From Bacteroidales bacterium (GTDB lineage: Bacteria; Bacteroidota; Bacteroidia; Bacteroidales; UBA932), in NCBI GenBank assembly GCA_017620335.1, contig JAFZQO010000012.1, positions 1 to 64,000 on the forward strand: a stretch of DNA of 64,000 nt. The letters are read 5' to 3'. A program made the position numbers and the translations under genes. The notes beneath the pieces are model-generated. The model was given only the letters and a program-made list of their open reading frames with translations. It searched no databases and had not been told where the DNA came from. This document shows, in pieces, positions 32,526 through 41,075 of this stretch (position 1 is the stretch's first letter; every line of letters starts with the position of its first letter).

Positions 32526-33362
32526 CTAGAACCTCTTCCCTGGGGCCCATCTGCGCCGGAGGAGGAAGTACAGGCCGACTGCGATGAACGGGATGCTCAG
32601 CAGCTGTCCCATGTCCATTCCGACGGTCTCCCTCAGACCAATCTCGAAGGGCTCCTGGACCTCCTTGCAGAACTCTATCATGAATCTGGCATAGAAGATC
32701 AGCACGAGCGACAGACCGAAAAGCTGGCCGGGCCTCCTGGCTTTCCTCCTTTCGAGAAAAAGGCATAACAAAAAGAATATCAGCAGGTAAGCCACCGCCT
32801 CATAGAGCTGGGCCGGATGGCGTGGCAAGTTGTCCACCCTGTCGAAGACGACGCCGAAGGCAGACTCCGTCGGAGCACCGATGATCTCCGAATTGAAGAA
32901 GTTGCCCAGCCTTATGAACGCCCCTGTCAGTGGAGCGACAAAAGCCAGCGCATCCAGGAGGAACAGGAAAGGCAGCTTGTATTTCCTGTGATACAGGAAC
33001 AGGGCGGCGATGATTCCGGCCGCTCCTCCGTGGCTGGCCAATCCGGCGTAACCCGTAAAGGTCACATGACCGGAAGAGATTGAGACCGGGAGGATTATCT
33101 CCAGCAGATGGTGCCTGAAATACTCCCAGTCATAGAACAGGCAGTGCCCCAGGCGCGCTCCAATCAGGGCTCCGAGCACGACATAGACAAGCAGCATGTC
33201 GATCCTCTCCCCGGTCTCCCCCAGTTTCAGCAGTCTCCTTCTCGCGACAAGGTACGCCAGCACTATCCCTGCAACCCAGCACAGGCTGTAGTACCTGACC
33301 CCGAAGTCGAACACCCGGAAGAAAACGGGATCAAGATTCCAATGTATTACAAACTGCATCAT
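32526..33362 (-). CDS. lgt: Prolipoprotein diacylglyceryl transferase
   Basis: Lgt moves diacylglyceryl from phosphatidylglycerol to the lipobox cysteine of prolipoproteins, the first step of lipoprotein maturation, needed here for many lipoproteins. The 278-residue protein has seven helices and the family motifs VVLGALIGARLGHCLFYD, TFTGYAGLASHGGAAG, the signature GAFIRLGNFFNSEIIG, and HPAQLYEA. The start has two ATGs in a row at 33362 and 33359. The T-run of the efp terminator ends directly at the first ATG, so there is no room for a leader of its own. Confidence 0.93.
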   Translation of the reverse strand: MMQFVIHWNLDPVFFRVFDFGVRYYSLCWVAGIVLAYLVARRRLLKLGETGERIDMLLVYVVLGALIGARLGHCLFYDWEYFRHHLLEIILPVSISSGHVTFTGYAGLASHGGAAGIIAALFLYHRKYKLPFLFLLDALAFVAPLTGAFIRLGNFFNSEIIGAPTESAFGVVFDRVDNLPRHPAQLYEAVAYLLIFFLLCLFLERRKARRPGQLFGLSLVLIFYARFMIEFCKEVQEPFEIGLRETVGMDMGQLLSIPFIAVGLYFLLRRRWAPGKRF

Positions 33363-33391
33363 AAAAAAAAGGCGGCCGGAAAGGGCCGCCC
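33363..33391 (-). terminator. efp terminator whose T-run touches the lgt start codon
   Basis: Read on the minus strand: GGCGGCCC, a short loop TTTCC, GGCCGCC, then eight T (33370-33363) and at once the ATG ATG of lgt. It is a textbook intrinsic terminator in position for efp, which ends at 33416. lgt must therefore be expressed by read-through or from a message that starts within the hairpin. Confidence 0.85.
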
Positions 33392-33415
33392 CGGATAATT
33401 CTGTGTAAGGGTAAC

Positions 33416-33982
33416 CTAGACGCGCTGTCCGTAGGCGCGGTCGGTGGTGTTGACCGTGATGACGTCGCCCGTGTTGATGAAGAGCGGGACCATGATCTTG
33501 GCGCCGGTCTCGAGGACGACTTCCTTGAGAGCGGAGGTGGATGCGGTATTGCCCTTCACGGCAGGCTCGGAATAGGTAACCTCGAGGGTGACGTAGGTCG
33601 GAAGCTCGCATGTGAGGCAGCGCTCCTCCTCACCGGTGACGAACATCATCTCCACGTGCTGGCCCTCCTTCATGAGGTCGGAGTTGTCGACGGCCTCCTT
33701 GGGAAGCTTGATCTGCTCGTAGGTCTCCTCATGCATGAAATTGAATCCGTCCTCCTCGGCATAGAGGAACTGGTACGGACGGCGCTCGACCTCGATGGTC
33801 TCGATCTTTGCGCCCGCGGTGAAGGTGTTCTCCAGGATGCGGCCGTTCTCGAGGTTGCGGAGCTTGGTCTTGACGAAAGCGGGGCCCTTACCCGGCTTTA
33901 CGTGCTGGAACCATACGATCATGCACGGTTTGTCGTTGTATTTGAGATAAAGGCCGTTCTTGAAATCAGCTGTTGTTGCCAT
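33416..33982 (-). CDS. efp: Elongation factor P
   Basis: EF-P helps ribosomes through proline stretches. The 188 residues show the three-domain layout: KOW-like domain I with the tip loop VKPGKGPAFVKTKLRNL (lysine K32 at the modification position), domain II with EVERRPYQFLYAEEDGFNFMHEETYEQI, and domain III ending VTVNTTDRAYGQRV. A lysine at the tip is compatible with lysylation or another modification, but no epmA/earP gene is visible in the window. It is separated from ispH by 78 bases and followed by its own terminator. Confidence 0.96.
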   Translation of the reverse strand: MATTADFKNGLYLKYNDKPCMIVWFQHVKPGKGPAFVKTKLRNLENGRILENTFTAGAKIETIEVERRPYQFLYAEEDGFNFMHEETYEQIKLPKEAVDNSDLMKEGQHVEMMFVTGEEERCLTCELPTYVTLEVTYSEPAVKGNTASTSALKEVVLETGAKIMVPLFINTGDVITVNTTDRAYGQRV

Positions 33983-34060
33983 ATAATATCTTTTTTAATT
34001 AGTATTCAGATAAATCCATCCGCAAATGTAACAATTTGCCCGATATCTGCCAAAAAAACC

Positions 34061-34954
34061 CTACAAGGCCTCCACCGCGGCCGCCACTTTCTCCAGCAGC
34101 CACTTCGGAGTGGAGGTCGCGCCGCAGATTCCCACGCGGTCGTCGTTACCGAACCATTCGCTCTTTATGTCCGCCTCGGAACCTATATGATAAGTGCGGA
34201 TATTCAACGACTTGCACAGGTCGCAAAGCACCCTGCCGTTGGAACTGGTCTTGCCGGAGACGAAAAGTATGACGTCGTGGGACTGGGCGAAGGAGGACAG
34301 GCGCTCATGGCGCGTGGCCACCTGGGAGCAGACGGTGTTGTGCACGGTGAGAAGCCCGGCCGGAAGACGATACTTCAGCAAGGCGCAGACTTCGGCGTAC
34401 TCGTCGGGACTTTTCGTGGTCTGGGAGAAAACCTCGACGGGGGCATCCGTGCGGATGCGCCCGTCGGAGAGCGCCGCCTCGAGCATTTCCAGGTCCTCTA
34501 CGACGAGTGCGTCGCCGTCCGCCTGGCCGACCAGGCCAAGCACCTCGGCATGGCCTATCTTCCCGAAGATGACCACCTGCCCGCCCTGCGGGTGCAGCCT
34601 CGCATACGCCTCGCGTATGCTGGCCTGCAGCCGCAGCACCACCGGGCAGGTGCAGTCTATGACGTTGAATCCGAGTTCGGAAGCCCTGGTGTAGGTCGAA
34701 GGCGGCTCACCGTGGGCACGTATGAGCAGAGACTCGCCGCCCGCCTCCTGCATGTCCGCAAGGTCCTCGTAATCAATGGTTACGAGCCCCTTTCGGCCAA
34801 GCCGCGCGAGCTCCTCCTCGTTATGGACGATGGCCCCGAGCGAGAACAGGTGCCGCCCGGGCACGTCGTCGAGGAACTTCTCGGCGCTGCCGATAGCCCG
34901 GATCACCCCTCCGCAGAAACCGGATCCGGCGTCTATTTCGACTTTGAGGTCCAT
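34061..34954 (-). CDS. ispH: 4-hydroxy-3-methylbut-2-enyl diphosphate reductase
   Basis: IspH is the last enzyme of the MEP isoprenoid pathway, making IPP and DMAPP with an iron-sulfur cluster. The 297-residue protein has the three cluster cysteines: C14 in GSGFCGGVIRAI, C103 in DCTCPVV and C209 in HNTVCSQVATRH; also the acid/base region LIRAHGEPPS (histidine) and GATSTPKWLLEKV at the end. It starts two bases after the cmk stop, an arrangement frequent in Bacteroidetes. Confidence 0.95.
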   Translation of the reverse strand: MDLKVEIDAGSGFCGGVIRAIGSAEKFLDDVPGRHLFSLGAIVHNEEELARLGRKGLVTIDYEDLADMQEAGGESLLIRAHGEPPSTYTRASELGFNVIDCTCPVVLRLQASIREAYARLHPQGGQVVIFGKIGHAEVLGLVGQADGDALVVEDLEMLEAALSDGRIRTDAPVEVFSQTTKSPDEYAEVCALLKYRLPAGLLTVHNTVCSQVATRHERLSSFAQSHDVILFVSGKTSSNGRVLCDLCKSLNIRTYHIGSEADIKSEWFGNDDRVGICGATSTPKWLLEKVAAAVEAL

Positions 34955-34956
34955 CC

Positions 34957-35658
34957 TTATTCCAGGATGCCGAATTTACCCTGCAGGAGCCCGAGCATCC
35001 ACACGGTCTCCTCGTGAAGGGTCATGTCGGAATTGTCCATCACATAGGCGTCCGCGGCCCTGCTGAGCGGGGACACCTCGCGGTGCGAGTCGATGTAGTC
35101 GCGCTCCTGGAGATTCTTCATCACCTCCTCCATGTCGGGATTCTCACCCTTCATGACCAGTTCGTCGAAGCGGCGCTGCGCGCGCACCTCGGGCCTGGCG
35201 GTCATGAAAATCTTGACCTCGGCGTTGGGGAAGACGGTCGTACCTATGTCGCGGCCATCCATGATGACGCGTCCCGCCGCGCTGAACTGGTGGAGCTTGT
35301 CGTCCACGAAGTTGCGCACGAAGGCCACGGCCGACACCGGGCTGACCTGTGACGACACGCCCATGGTGCGGATGTCCTTCTCCACGCAGCGCTCGCCGAT
35401 GAAGGTCTTGCAACCGTCCTCGGTGTGCTCGAAATGTATGTCCAGGCCCTTGTCCAGGGCCGCCTTGAGCGCGTCCAGGTCGATGTTGGCGTCCGCGTCT
35501 ATCATGCCGTTCTCCTGCGCGAAGAGGGTGACGGCGCGGTACATGGCTCCGGAATCAAGGTAAAGGAAAGCGAATTCCTTGGCGACGAGTTTAGCGAAAG
35601 TGCTCTTGCCTGTGGCGGAATATCCGTCTACGGCGATGGTGATGTCAGGGATGATCAT
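34957..35658 (-). CDS. cmk: Cytidylate kinase
   Basis: Cmk phosphorylates CMP and dCMP. The 233-residue protein has the P-loop ITIAVDGYSATGKSTFAKLVAK (residues about 7-26), YLDSGAMYRAVTLFA (CMP binding), the NMP-binding region, and VIMDGRDIGTTVFPNAEVKIFMTARPEVRAQRR with the GRDIG motif and LID arginines. The ATG at 35658 fits the family; the longer frame overlaps the phosphatase stop. It is in one transcript with ispH. Confidence 0.95.
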   Translation of the reverse strand: MIIPDITIAVDGYSATGKSTFAKLVAKEFAFLYLDSGAMYRAVTLFAQENGMIDADANIDLDALKAALDKGLDIHFEHTEDGCKTFIGERCVEKDIRTMGVSSQVSPVSAVAFVRNFVDDKLHQFSAAGRVIMDGRDIGTTVFPNAEVKIFMTARPEVRAQRRFDELVMKGENPDMEEVMKNLQERDYIDSHREVSPLSRAADAYVMDNSDMTLHEETVWMLGLLQGKFGILE

Positions 35659-35668
35659 TACTGGACTG

Positions 35669-37135
35669 TTAGAACTTTGCAACCTTTCTGATGGTGGGCA
35701 CTATGAGGGAATTGTCTGTGACGACATTGAACTCGGTGGCGACGGCGCCCTTGATGTACAGGCCGAGCGGGGAGCCGGTGTGACTGCCGTGAGACCACTG
35801 GTAACCGGCCTTCTTGTCGGCGTACATGATGGCGTCGGAGACTATCCTGTTGCTGGTGGAGTACAGGCTCTCGACGATCTCCTCCTCATCGAGCTCGAAG
35901 GCGTTGTGGTACATCTCCCTGAACGCGGCTTCCTGGTCCTCGTCCACCTCGATGGTCTTCCAGAGGCCGATATACTGGCCGAGGAACTCCTTCACCTGCT
36001 CGTAGGTGGGGACTTTGCGGCCGGGCAGGGGCCTGCGGTCGGCGCCCACGCCAGCCAGGATCCTGAACTCCCTGTTGATCTCGTCCTCGCTGAGCTTGCG
36101 GACCTTCAAAAGCTCGGGATGCATCTCGTACTGGCCTGCGCCAAGCTGGAGGCCGCCGGTCTCGTGGTCGGCGGTGACGAGGATGAGGGTCTCGTCAGGG
36201 TGCTTGTCGTAGAACGCGAGGACCACGTCGATAGCGGCGGCGAAGTCGTTGGTCTCCTTGATGTTGCAGGCTGCATCGTCACCGTGGCCGGCGCCGTCGA
36301 TCTTGCCGCCCTCGACCATGAAAACGAATCCCTTCTCGGCGAAATGGCCGTAGAGATAGTCGATGCCGGCCTTCACGAAGTCGGAGAGGTTGGTGTCGCC
36401 GGGCTTCTGGTCCATGGCATATTTTAGCTCGGTCCGGGCGGGATCGACATTGAAGCAGAACACGCGGCCATTGTAATTGGACAGGTTGCCCCACTGCTCC
36501 TTGCCGTGGAAAACGCCGATGCCGGCTTCCTTGGACTTGTCCTCGAAGTACTTGCTGTCGCGTCCGGTCTTCCTGACCTCGTTGAGGAAACCGCCGCCGG
36601 CGGCGAAGTCGATGAAGTCGGCCTCGATCAGCTGGGTGGCGAGCTTGTCATATTCGTTGCGATGGTCGGCATGGCCGAAGAACGCCGCCGGGGTGGCGTG
36701 GTTGACACCCACGGTGGTGGCGACGCCGGCGCCCATGCCCGCCTGGTGGGCATAATAGCAGACGCTGTTTACTGGTTTATGGTCAGGATCAACGCCAAGG
36801 CCGTTGTTATAGGTCTTCACGCCCGTCGCAAGGGCGGTGCCGGCCGCCGCGGAGTCGGTCACGAGGGTTGAAGCGGAGAAGGTGGTTATGACGGTGCGGA
36901 CCGGGAACTGGGTGAAATTGATATACTCGGGGCCGTCGCCGGTGACCTGGTTGTAATTCTGGGCGCCGTATACCTCGTTGAAGCCCATGCCGTCACCGAT
37001 CATGTAGAAGATGTACTTGGGCGGCTGGGGACCTTCGACTGTTTTGGCTTTCTTGCGGGCCTCCGCGGGAAGGAGGACGAGGACTGACAGGATGGATACC
37101 AGGGTCAGTCTGAGGAGGGTCTTGGAGTTATTCAT
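35669..37135 (-). CDS. Alkaline phosphatase (PhoA family)
   Basis: This is a periplasmic metal-dependent phosphomonoesterase of 488 residues with a signal peptide (residues 1-26). The active-site elements are present: YMIGDGMGFNE (D48), TLVTDSAAAGTALATG (nucleophile S95), VGVNHATPAAFFGH, FVFMVEGGKIDGAGHGDDA (metal-binding E/D/H), LVTADHETGG and SHGSHTGSP (last zinc histidine). The form lacks the crown insert of long variants. It lies 10 bases upstream of cmk on the minus strand, so read-through into cmk is possible. No clear pho box was seen. Confidence 0.93.
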   Translation of the reverse strand: MNNSKTLLRLTLVSILSVLVLLPAEARKKAKTVEGPQPPKYIFYMIGDGMGFNEVYGAQNYNQVTGDGPEYINFTQFPVRTVITTFSASTLVTDSAAAGTALATGVKTYNNGLGVDPDHKPVNSVCYYAHQAGMGAGVATTVGVNHATPAAFFGHADHRNEYDKLATQLIEADFIDFAAGGGFLNEVRKTGRDSKYFEDKSKEAGIGVFHGKEQWGNLSNYNGRVFCFNVDPARTELKYAMDQKPGDTNLSDFVKAGIDYLYGHFAEKGFVFMVEGGKIDGAGHGDDAACNIKETNDFAAAIDVVLAFYDKHPDETLILVTADHETGGLQLGAGQYEMHPELLKVRKLSEDEINREFRILAGVGADRRPLPGRKVPTYEQVKEFLGQYIGLWKTIEVDEDQEAAFREMYHNAFELDEEEIVESLYSTSNRIVSDAIMYADKKAGYQWSHGSHTGSPLGLYIKGAVATEFNVVTDNSLIVPTIRKVAKF

Positions 37136-37262
37136 GGATTTGTGTGATTGGTTATCAAAAAAGTCCGCCGCTACAGCGGCGATAACAAACAAAGTTAAGT
37201 ATTTTTTCCTGATTGAGAGAAAAATGTCCGATATTTGTTGATGGAAACGAAAACACTTTTTT

Positions 37263-38408
37263 ATGAAGATACTTGTAGTCGATGACGAAAGGGCCATCCG
37301 CAACTCGCTGAAGGAGATACTCGGCGACGAAGGATACGAGGTGGACGTGGCCGAGGACGGCGCCATCGCCGTGCAGATGGTCGAGAAGGAGAAGTACAAC
37401 ATCATCTTCTGCGACATCAAGATGCCCAACATGGACGGCATGGAGGTGCTGGACAAGCTCAACGCCATGGGCGTCGAGGCCGCCATGGTCATGATCTCCG
37501 GCCACGGAGACATTGAGACCGCTGTCGAGTGCATCAAGAAGGGAGCCTTCGACTTCATCCAGAAGCCCCTTGACCTCAACCGCATCCTCATCACCATCAA
37601 GAACGCCACGGACAAGGTCACCCTCGTCAAGGAGACCAAGATCCTCAAGAAGAAGGTGTACGGCGCCGACATGATAGGAGAGTCGGCGCCCATGCAGCGC
37701 CTGCGCGAGATGATAACCAAGGTGGCGCCGACCGACGCGCGCGTGCTCATCGTCGGGCCCAACGGCTCCGGAAAGGAGCTCGTGGCCCGCAACCTGCACC
37801 AGCAGAGCCTCCGCAGCACCATGCCTTTCATCGAGGTCAACTGCGCCGCCATCCCGTCGGAACTCATCGAAAGCGAATTGTTCGGCCACGAGAAGGGGTC
37901 CTTCACCTCGGCCATCAAGCAGCACAAGGGCAAGTTCGAGCAGGCCGACGGCGGCACGCTCTTCCTGGACGAGATCGGCGACATGAGCCTTGCGGCCCAG
38001 GCCAAGGTGCTGCGCGTCCTCCAGGAGCGTAAGCTCTCGCGCGTGGGTTCGGACAAGGATATCGTGGTGGACGTGCGCGTCATCGCGGCCACCAACAAGA
38101 ACCTCCAGGAGGAGATCGCCAAGGGTAATTTCCGCGAGGACCTCTATCACCGTCTCAGCGTCATCGTCTTCAATGTTCCGAGCCTCGAGGAGCGCAGGGA
38201 CGACATCCCGCTCCTTATTGAGTACTTCAAGGACAAGTACACCGAGGGCGGCAAGCCGCGCAGCTTCTCACCCGAGGCGGTAAAACTGCTTCAGGAGAAG
38301 AAATGGCCCGGCAACATCCGGGAACTGGACAATGTGGTCGACCGTCTGCTTATTCTGGGAGATCCTGTGGTGTCGGCTCAGAATGTTCGGGACTTTGTGA
38401 ATCTCTAG
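37263..38408 (+). CDS. NtrC-type response regulator without DNA-binding domain
   Basis: The 381-residue protein has a receiver domain (about 1-115; [20 protein letters not shown] with phospho-aspartate D52, ISGHG, KPLDL) and a sigma-54 AAA+ domain (about 140-375; Walker [20 protein letters not shown], Walker [13 protein letters not shown]-finger region [12 protein letters not shown]). It ends at [18 protein letters not shown] with no Fis-type helix-turn-helix. The GAFTGA loop that contacts sigma-54 is altered to GSFTSA. Short forms like this are common in Bacteroidetes. The last 59 bases overlap the convergent lptB gene. Confidence 0.88.
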   Translation: MKILVVDDERAIRNSLKEILGDEGYEVDVAEDGAIAVQMVEKEKYNIIFCDIKMPNMDGMEVLDKLNAMGVEAAMVMISGHGDIETAVECIKKGAFDFIQKPLDLNRILITIKNATDKVTLVKETKILKKKVYGADMIGESAPMQRLREMITKVAPTDARVLIVGPNGSGKELVARNLHQQSLRSTMPFIEVNCAAIPSELIESELFGHEKGSFTSAIKQHKGKFEQADGGTLFLDEIGDMSLAAQAKVLRVLQERKLSRVGSDKDIVVDVRVIAATNKNLQEEIAKGNFREDLYHRLSVIVFNVPSLEERRDDIPLLIEYFKDKYTEGGKPRSFSPEAVKLLQEKKWPGNIRELDNVVDRLLILGDPVVSAQNVRDFVNL

Positions 38409-39186
38409 CGATTTCGGCGAGGCGGGCTTCATGCTCCGCCTTTGCTTTTTCCACTGCTACGGAACGCTTCAGGACGAAGCCTGATCCGAGGTACTTGGTG
38501 CGGACGTCCTCGTCCGCGGCAAGGCTCGTCGGGGTGCCTTCCTGGAGGATGGAACCTTCGTAAAGGAGGTATGCGCGGTCGGTGATGGCGAGAGTCTCGC
38601 CGACGTTGTGGTCGGTGATGATGACGCCGATGTTCTTGTATTTCAGCGTTGCGATGATGTACTGGATGTCCTCGACGGCGATGGGGTCGACACCTGCGAA
38701 AGGCTCGTCAAGCAGGATGAACTTCGGGTCTATGGCCAGGGCGCGCGCAATCTCGCAGCGGCGCCTCTCACCTCCGGAGAGCTGTATGCCGAGACTCTTG
38801 CGGACCTTCGAGAGGTTGAACTCGTCTATCAGCGACTCCAGGCGTTTCTTACGCTCCTCGCGGGGCATGCCGGACATTTCCATCACGGAGAGGATGTTGT
38901 CCTCGACGGACATCTTGCGGAACACGGAAGCCTCCTGCGGAAGGTATCCGAGGCCCTTCTGGGCACGCTTGTACATGGGCAGGCCGGTGATCTCCTCGTC
39001 GTCGAGGAAGATACGGCCGCCGTTCGGGACTATCTGGCCGGTGATCATGTAGAAACTCGTGGTCTTGCCGGCGCCGTTCGGGCCGAGGAAACCGACGATC
39101 TCACCCTGGTTAACCTCCATGGAGACGCCCTTGACCACAGTCCTGACGCCGTATTTCTTGACGAGATTCTCGCAACGAAGCTTCAT
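38350..39186 (-). CDS. lptB: LPS export ABC transporter ATPase
   Basis: LptB powers lipopolysaccharide extraction from the inner membrane. The 278-residue protein has Walker [10 protein letters not shown] (35-43), the Q-loop [19 protein letters not shown], signature [16 protein letters not shown], Walker [17 protein letters not shown], and the H-loop TDHNVGETL, all with the LptB-specific pattern. A C-terminal extension of about 30 residues ([38 protein letters not shown]) is rich in charged residues and overlaps the response regulator gene, so it may have been added by loss of an earlier stop. It follows dnaX by 12 bases. Confidence 0.93.
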   Translation of the reverse strand: MKLRCENLVKKYGVRTVVKGVSMEVNQGEIVGFLGPNGAGKTTSFYMITGQIVPNGGRIFLDDEEITGLPMYKRAQKGLGYLPQEASVFRKMSVEDNILSVMEMSGMPREERKKRLESLIDEFNLSKVRKSLGIQLSGGERRRCEIARALAIDPKFILLDEPFAGVDPIAVEDIQYIIATLKYKNIGVIITDHNVGETLAITDRAYLLYEGSILQEGTPTSLAADEDVRTKYLGSGFVLKRSVAVEKAKAEHEARLAEIARDSQSPEHSEPTPQDLPE

Positions 39187-39198
39187 ATCCTAACTCTG

Positions 39199-41022
39199 TT
39201 ATTTCAAGTCCAAACCCAGGTCGCTGATGATGTCAATCACCTCAGGGTTGTTCTCCATGAGGTACTTGGCCTTGTCTTCCGGGGTATATATCACTTTCTC
39301 TTCCACGAACTGTGCCGCAGCCACGAAGAGCTTTACGCCTCCGCGGCCAAGGAGCTTCTGGAAACGGCCCTCGAGTTCGTGGAGCTTGTTCTGCTCAATC
39401 CAGTTGCGCTGGGCGTCGTTGGTGACGATGAAGGTCACGGTAAGCCCGTCTTCGCGGGAAATCTCCACTTTGGCGTTGGCGAGGGCGTTGGCGAGGCGAA
39501 GCTGGGCCGGGTAGAGTCCGGGCATCTCCTTCCACTTCTCAAGTATCTGTTCGTCAGTGAGTTCCTCCAATGCAGCCGCCGGGGTATCCGCAGCGGGCCT
39601 GGCGTCTTCGGGCGCGTTCATGAGGGCGCCGAGCGAAAGCGAGGCGCCCGTCTTCGGGGCCCGGCGTCGCAGCGCGGGCTTCGCCTCCTCCGCTGCCGCG
39701 GCCTCCGGCTTCGGCTCGGGTTTCGGCTCAGGCTTCGACTCAGGTTTCGGCTCCGCCCGGAGGGTATGGGTGCCTGAAACGTCCTGCTCCGCAGGACCCC
39801 CCCCAAGCAAGCTTGGGTCCCCCCCTCTTACGTTGCCGAGGGTGGCACGGTTTCCGGCACCCATACCCTCCGGCCTTCCGCCTTCACCTGACACGGTAGG
39901 TGCAGGAACGGCGGTTGTAGCGGGAACTCCCTTCAGGAGGAAGGACAGCTTCATCAGGGCGAACTCGATGTGCAAGCGCTGGTTGATGGCGGCCTTGTAG
40001 CCCGCCTCGCACTGCGTCGTGATTGCCAGCGCATCATACAGGAACTGCAGCGAGCAGGCCTCGGCCTGAGCGCGGTAGCGCTGCTTCAGCGACGCGGGCA
40101 GGTCCAGCAGGGCATCCAGCCCCGCGGTGCGGCTCACGATGAGGTCGCGCAGGTGCGAACTGATGGCCGAAATAAAATGCTGGGCGTTGAAACCCTTCGC
40201 GAGGATCTCGTCGAAGGTCAGCATCGCCGCGGCGTAATCCCCGGCGCGGAACGCGTCCACCAGCCGGAACGAATACTCGTAGTCCAGGAAGTTGAGGTTG
40301 CGGATGACATCCTCGTAATGCACCTCGGTCCCGCAGAAAGCGACCGTCTGGTCGAAGATGGTCAGGGCGTCGCGCATGGCGCCGTCGGCCTTCTGCGCGA
40401 TTATGTGCAGCGACTCATCGTCGATCGTGACCCCTTCCTTTCCGGCTATGTCCCTGAGGTTCATGACAATGTCGGGGACGCTGATGCGGTTGAAGTCGTA
40501 GGTCTGGCAGCGGGAGAGGATGGTCGGAAGTATCTTGTGCTTCTCGGTCGTGGCGAGGATGAAAATCGCGTGTGCCGGCGGCTCCTCCAGGGTCTTGAGG
40601 AAGGCGTTGAAGGCCGACTGCGACAGCATGTGGACCTCGTCGATGATGTACACGCTGTATTTCCCGACCTGGGGAGGGATCTGCACCTGGTCCATCAGAG
40701 CCTTGATGTCGTCGACGCCGTTGTTGGACGCCGCGTCCAGTTCATGGATGCAGTACGAGCGGCCTTCGGCGAAGGAAACGCAGGACTCGCATTCGCCGCA
40801 GGGCTCCATGTCCGGCCCGGGGTGCGAGCAGTTTATCGTTTTGGCGAAGATACGCGCCGTGCTGGTCTTGCCGACTCCGCGCGGCCCGCAGAACAGGTAC
40901 GCATGCGCCAGCTGGCCCCTGAGGATGGAATTCTTCAGGGTCCTGGCGATATTGTCCTGACCTATCAGGGACTCGAACGAGTCCGGCCTGTACTTCCTGG
41001 CTGATACGATATACTGACTCAT
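39199..41022 (-). CDS. dnaX: DNA polymerase III subunit gamma/tau
   Basis: DnaX is the clamp-loader ATPase. The 607-residue protein has RKYRPDSFESLIGQDNI, Walker A FCGPRGVGKTST (46-53), zinc cysteines C65, C75, C78 and C81, Walker B SVYIIDEVHMLS, and the arginine-finger region TTEKHKILPTILSRCQ. Domain III runs to about residue 375. Residues 384-422 are the in-frame palindromic repeat element (NRATLGNVRGGDPSLLGG...), followed by a KPEPKPEPKPE linker and the C-terminal tau part. No obvious programmed frameshift slip site was seen. The promoter at 41044-41051 is divergent to the next gene. Confidence 0.95.
   Translation of the reverse strand: MSQYIVSARKYRPDSFESLIGQDNIARTLKNSILRGQLAHAYLFCGPRGVGKTSTARIFAKTINCSHPGPDMEPCGECESCVSFAEGRSYCIHELDAASNNGVDDIKALMDQVQIPPQVGKYSVYIIDEVHMLSQSAFNAFLKTLEEPPAHAIFILATTEKHKILPTILSRCQTYDFNRISVPDIVMNLRDIAGKEGVTIDDESLHIIAQKADGAMRDALTIFDQTVAFCGTEVHYEDVIRNLNFLDYEYSFRLVDAFRAGDYAAAMLTFDEILAKGFNAQHFISAISSHLRDLIVSRTAGLDALLDLPASLKQRYRAQAEACSLQFLYDALAITTQCEAGYKAAINQRLHIEFALMKLSFLLKGVPATTAVPAPTVSGEGGRPEGMGAGNRATLGNVRGGDPSLLGGGPAEQDVSGTHTLRAEPKPESKPEPKPEPKPEAAAAEEAKPALRRRAPKTGASLSLGALMNAPEDARPAADTPAAALEELTDEQILEKWKEMPGLYPAQLRLANALANAKVEISREDGLTVTFIVTNDAQRNWIEQNKLHELEGRFQKLLGRGGVKLFVAAAQFVEEKVIYTPEDKAKYLMENNPEVIDIISDLGLDLK
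39757..39873. repeat. 117-bp palindromic element, copy 1, in dnaX
   Basis: A 69-bp core (39781-39849) is flanked by 24-bp inverted arms (39757-39780 and 39850-39873) with one mismatch. The arms carry CCGGAGGGTATGGGTGCC and its complement, plus inner TGAAAC/GTTTCC. The core holds GTCCTG-CTCCG-CAGGAC, a run of eight C, the palindrome CCCAAGC-AA-GCTTGGG, a second run of C, and TGCCGAGGGTGGCA. It lies in the linker of dnaX and is translated from the minus strand without a stop. The core matches copy 2 in 68 of 69 bases, but the outer arms do not. Confidence 0.85.
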
Positions 41023-41043
41023 AGCACATCAAGCGTTAGCTTA

Positions 41044-41071
41044 CAAATTTAAGCATTATTTTGTAACTTTG
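41044..41071. promoter_or_regulatory. Overlapping divergent promoters of dnaX and the 41076 gene
   Basis: On the minus strand TAAATTTG (41044-41051) is the -7 box of dnaX. On the plus strand TAACTTTG (41064-41071) serves the next gene, whose ATG follows after four bases. The two boxes are 12 bases apart, so polymerases on the two promoters must exclude each other. Confidence 0.5.
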
Positions 41072-41075
41072 CTCC

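Noticed and set aside
33363-33611. Upstream extension of lgt
   Set aside because: It runs through the efp terminator and the efp gene; the double ATG at 33362 matches known Lgt starts.
37136-38122. Upstream extension of the alkaline phosphatase frame
   Set aside because: The extra part is antisense to the response regulator and has low-complexity sequence; a normal signal peptide starts at 37135.
38390-38408. Frameshift loss of the Fis domain in the NtrC-like regulator
   Set aside because: No Fis-like sequence lies in other frames downstream, where lptB is coded; shorter forms are usual in Bacteroidetes.
39790-39825. C-runs in the element as sequencing error
   Set aside because: The same run lengths occur in two separate copies, and both reading frames stay open across them.
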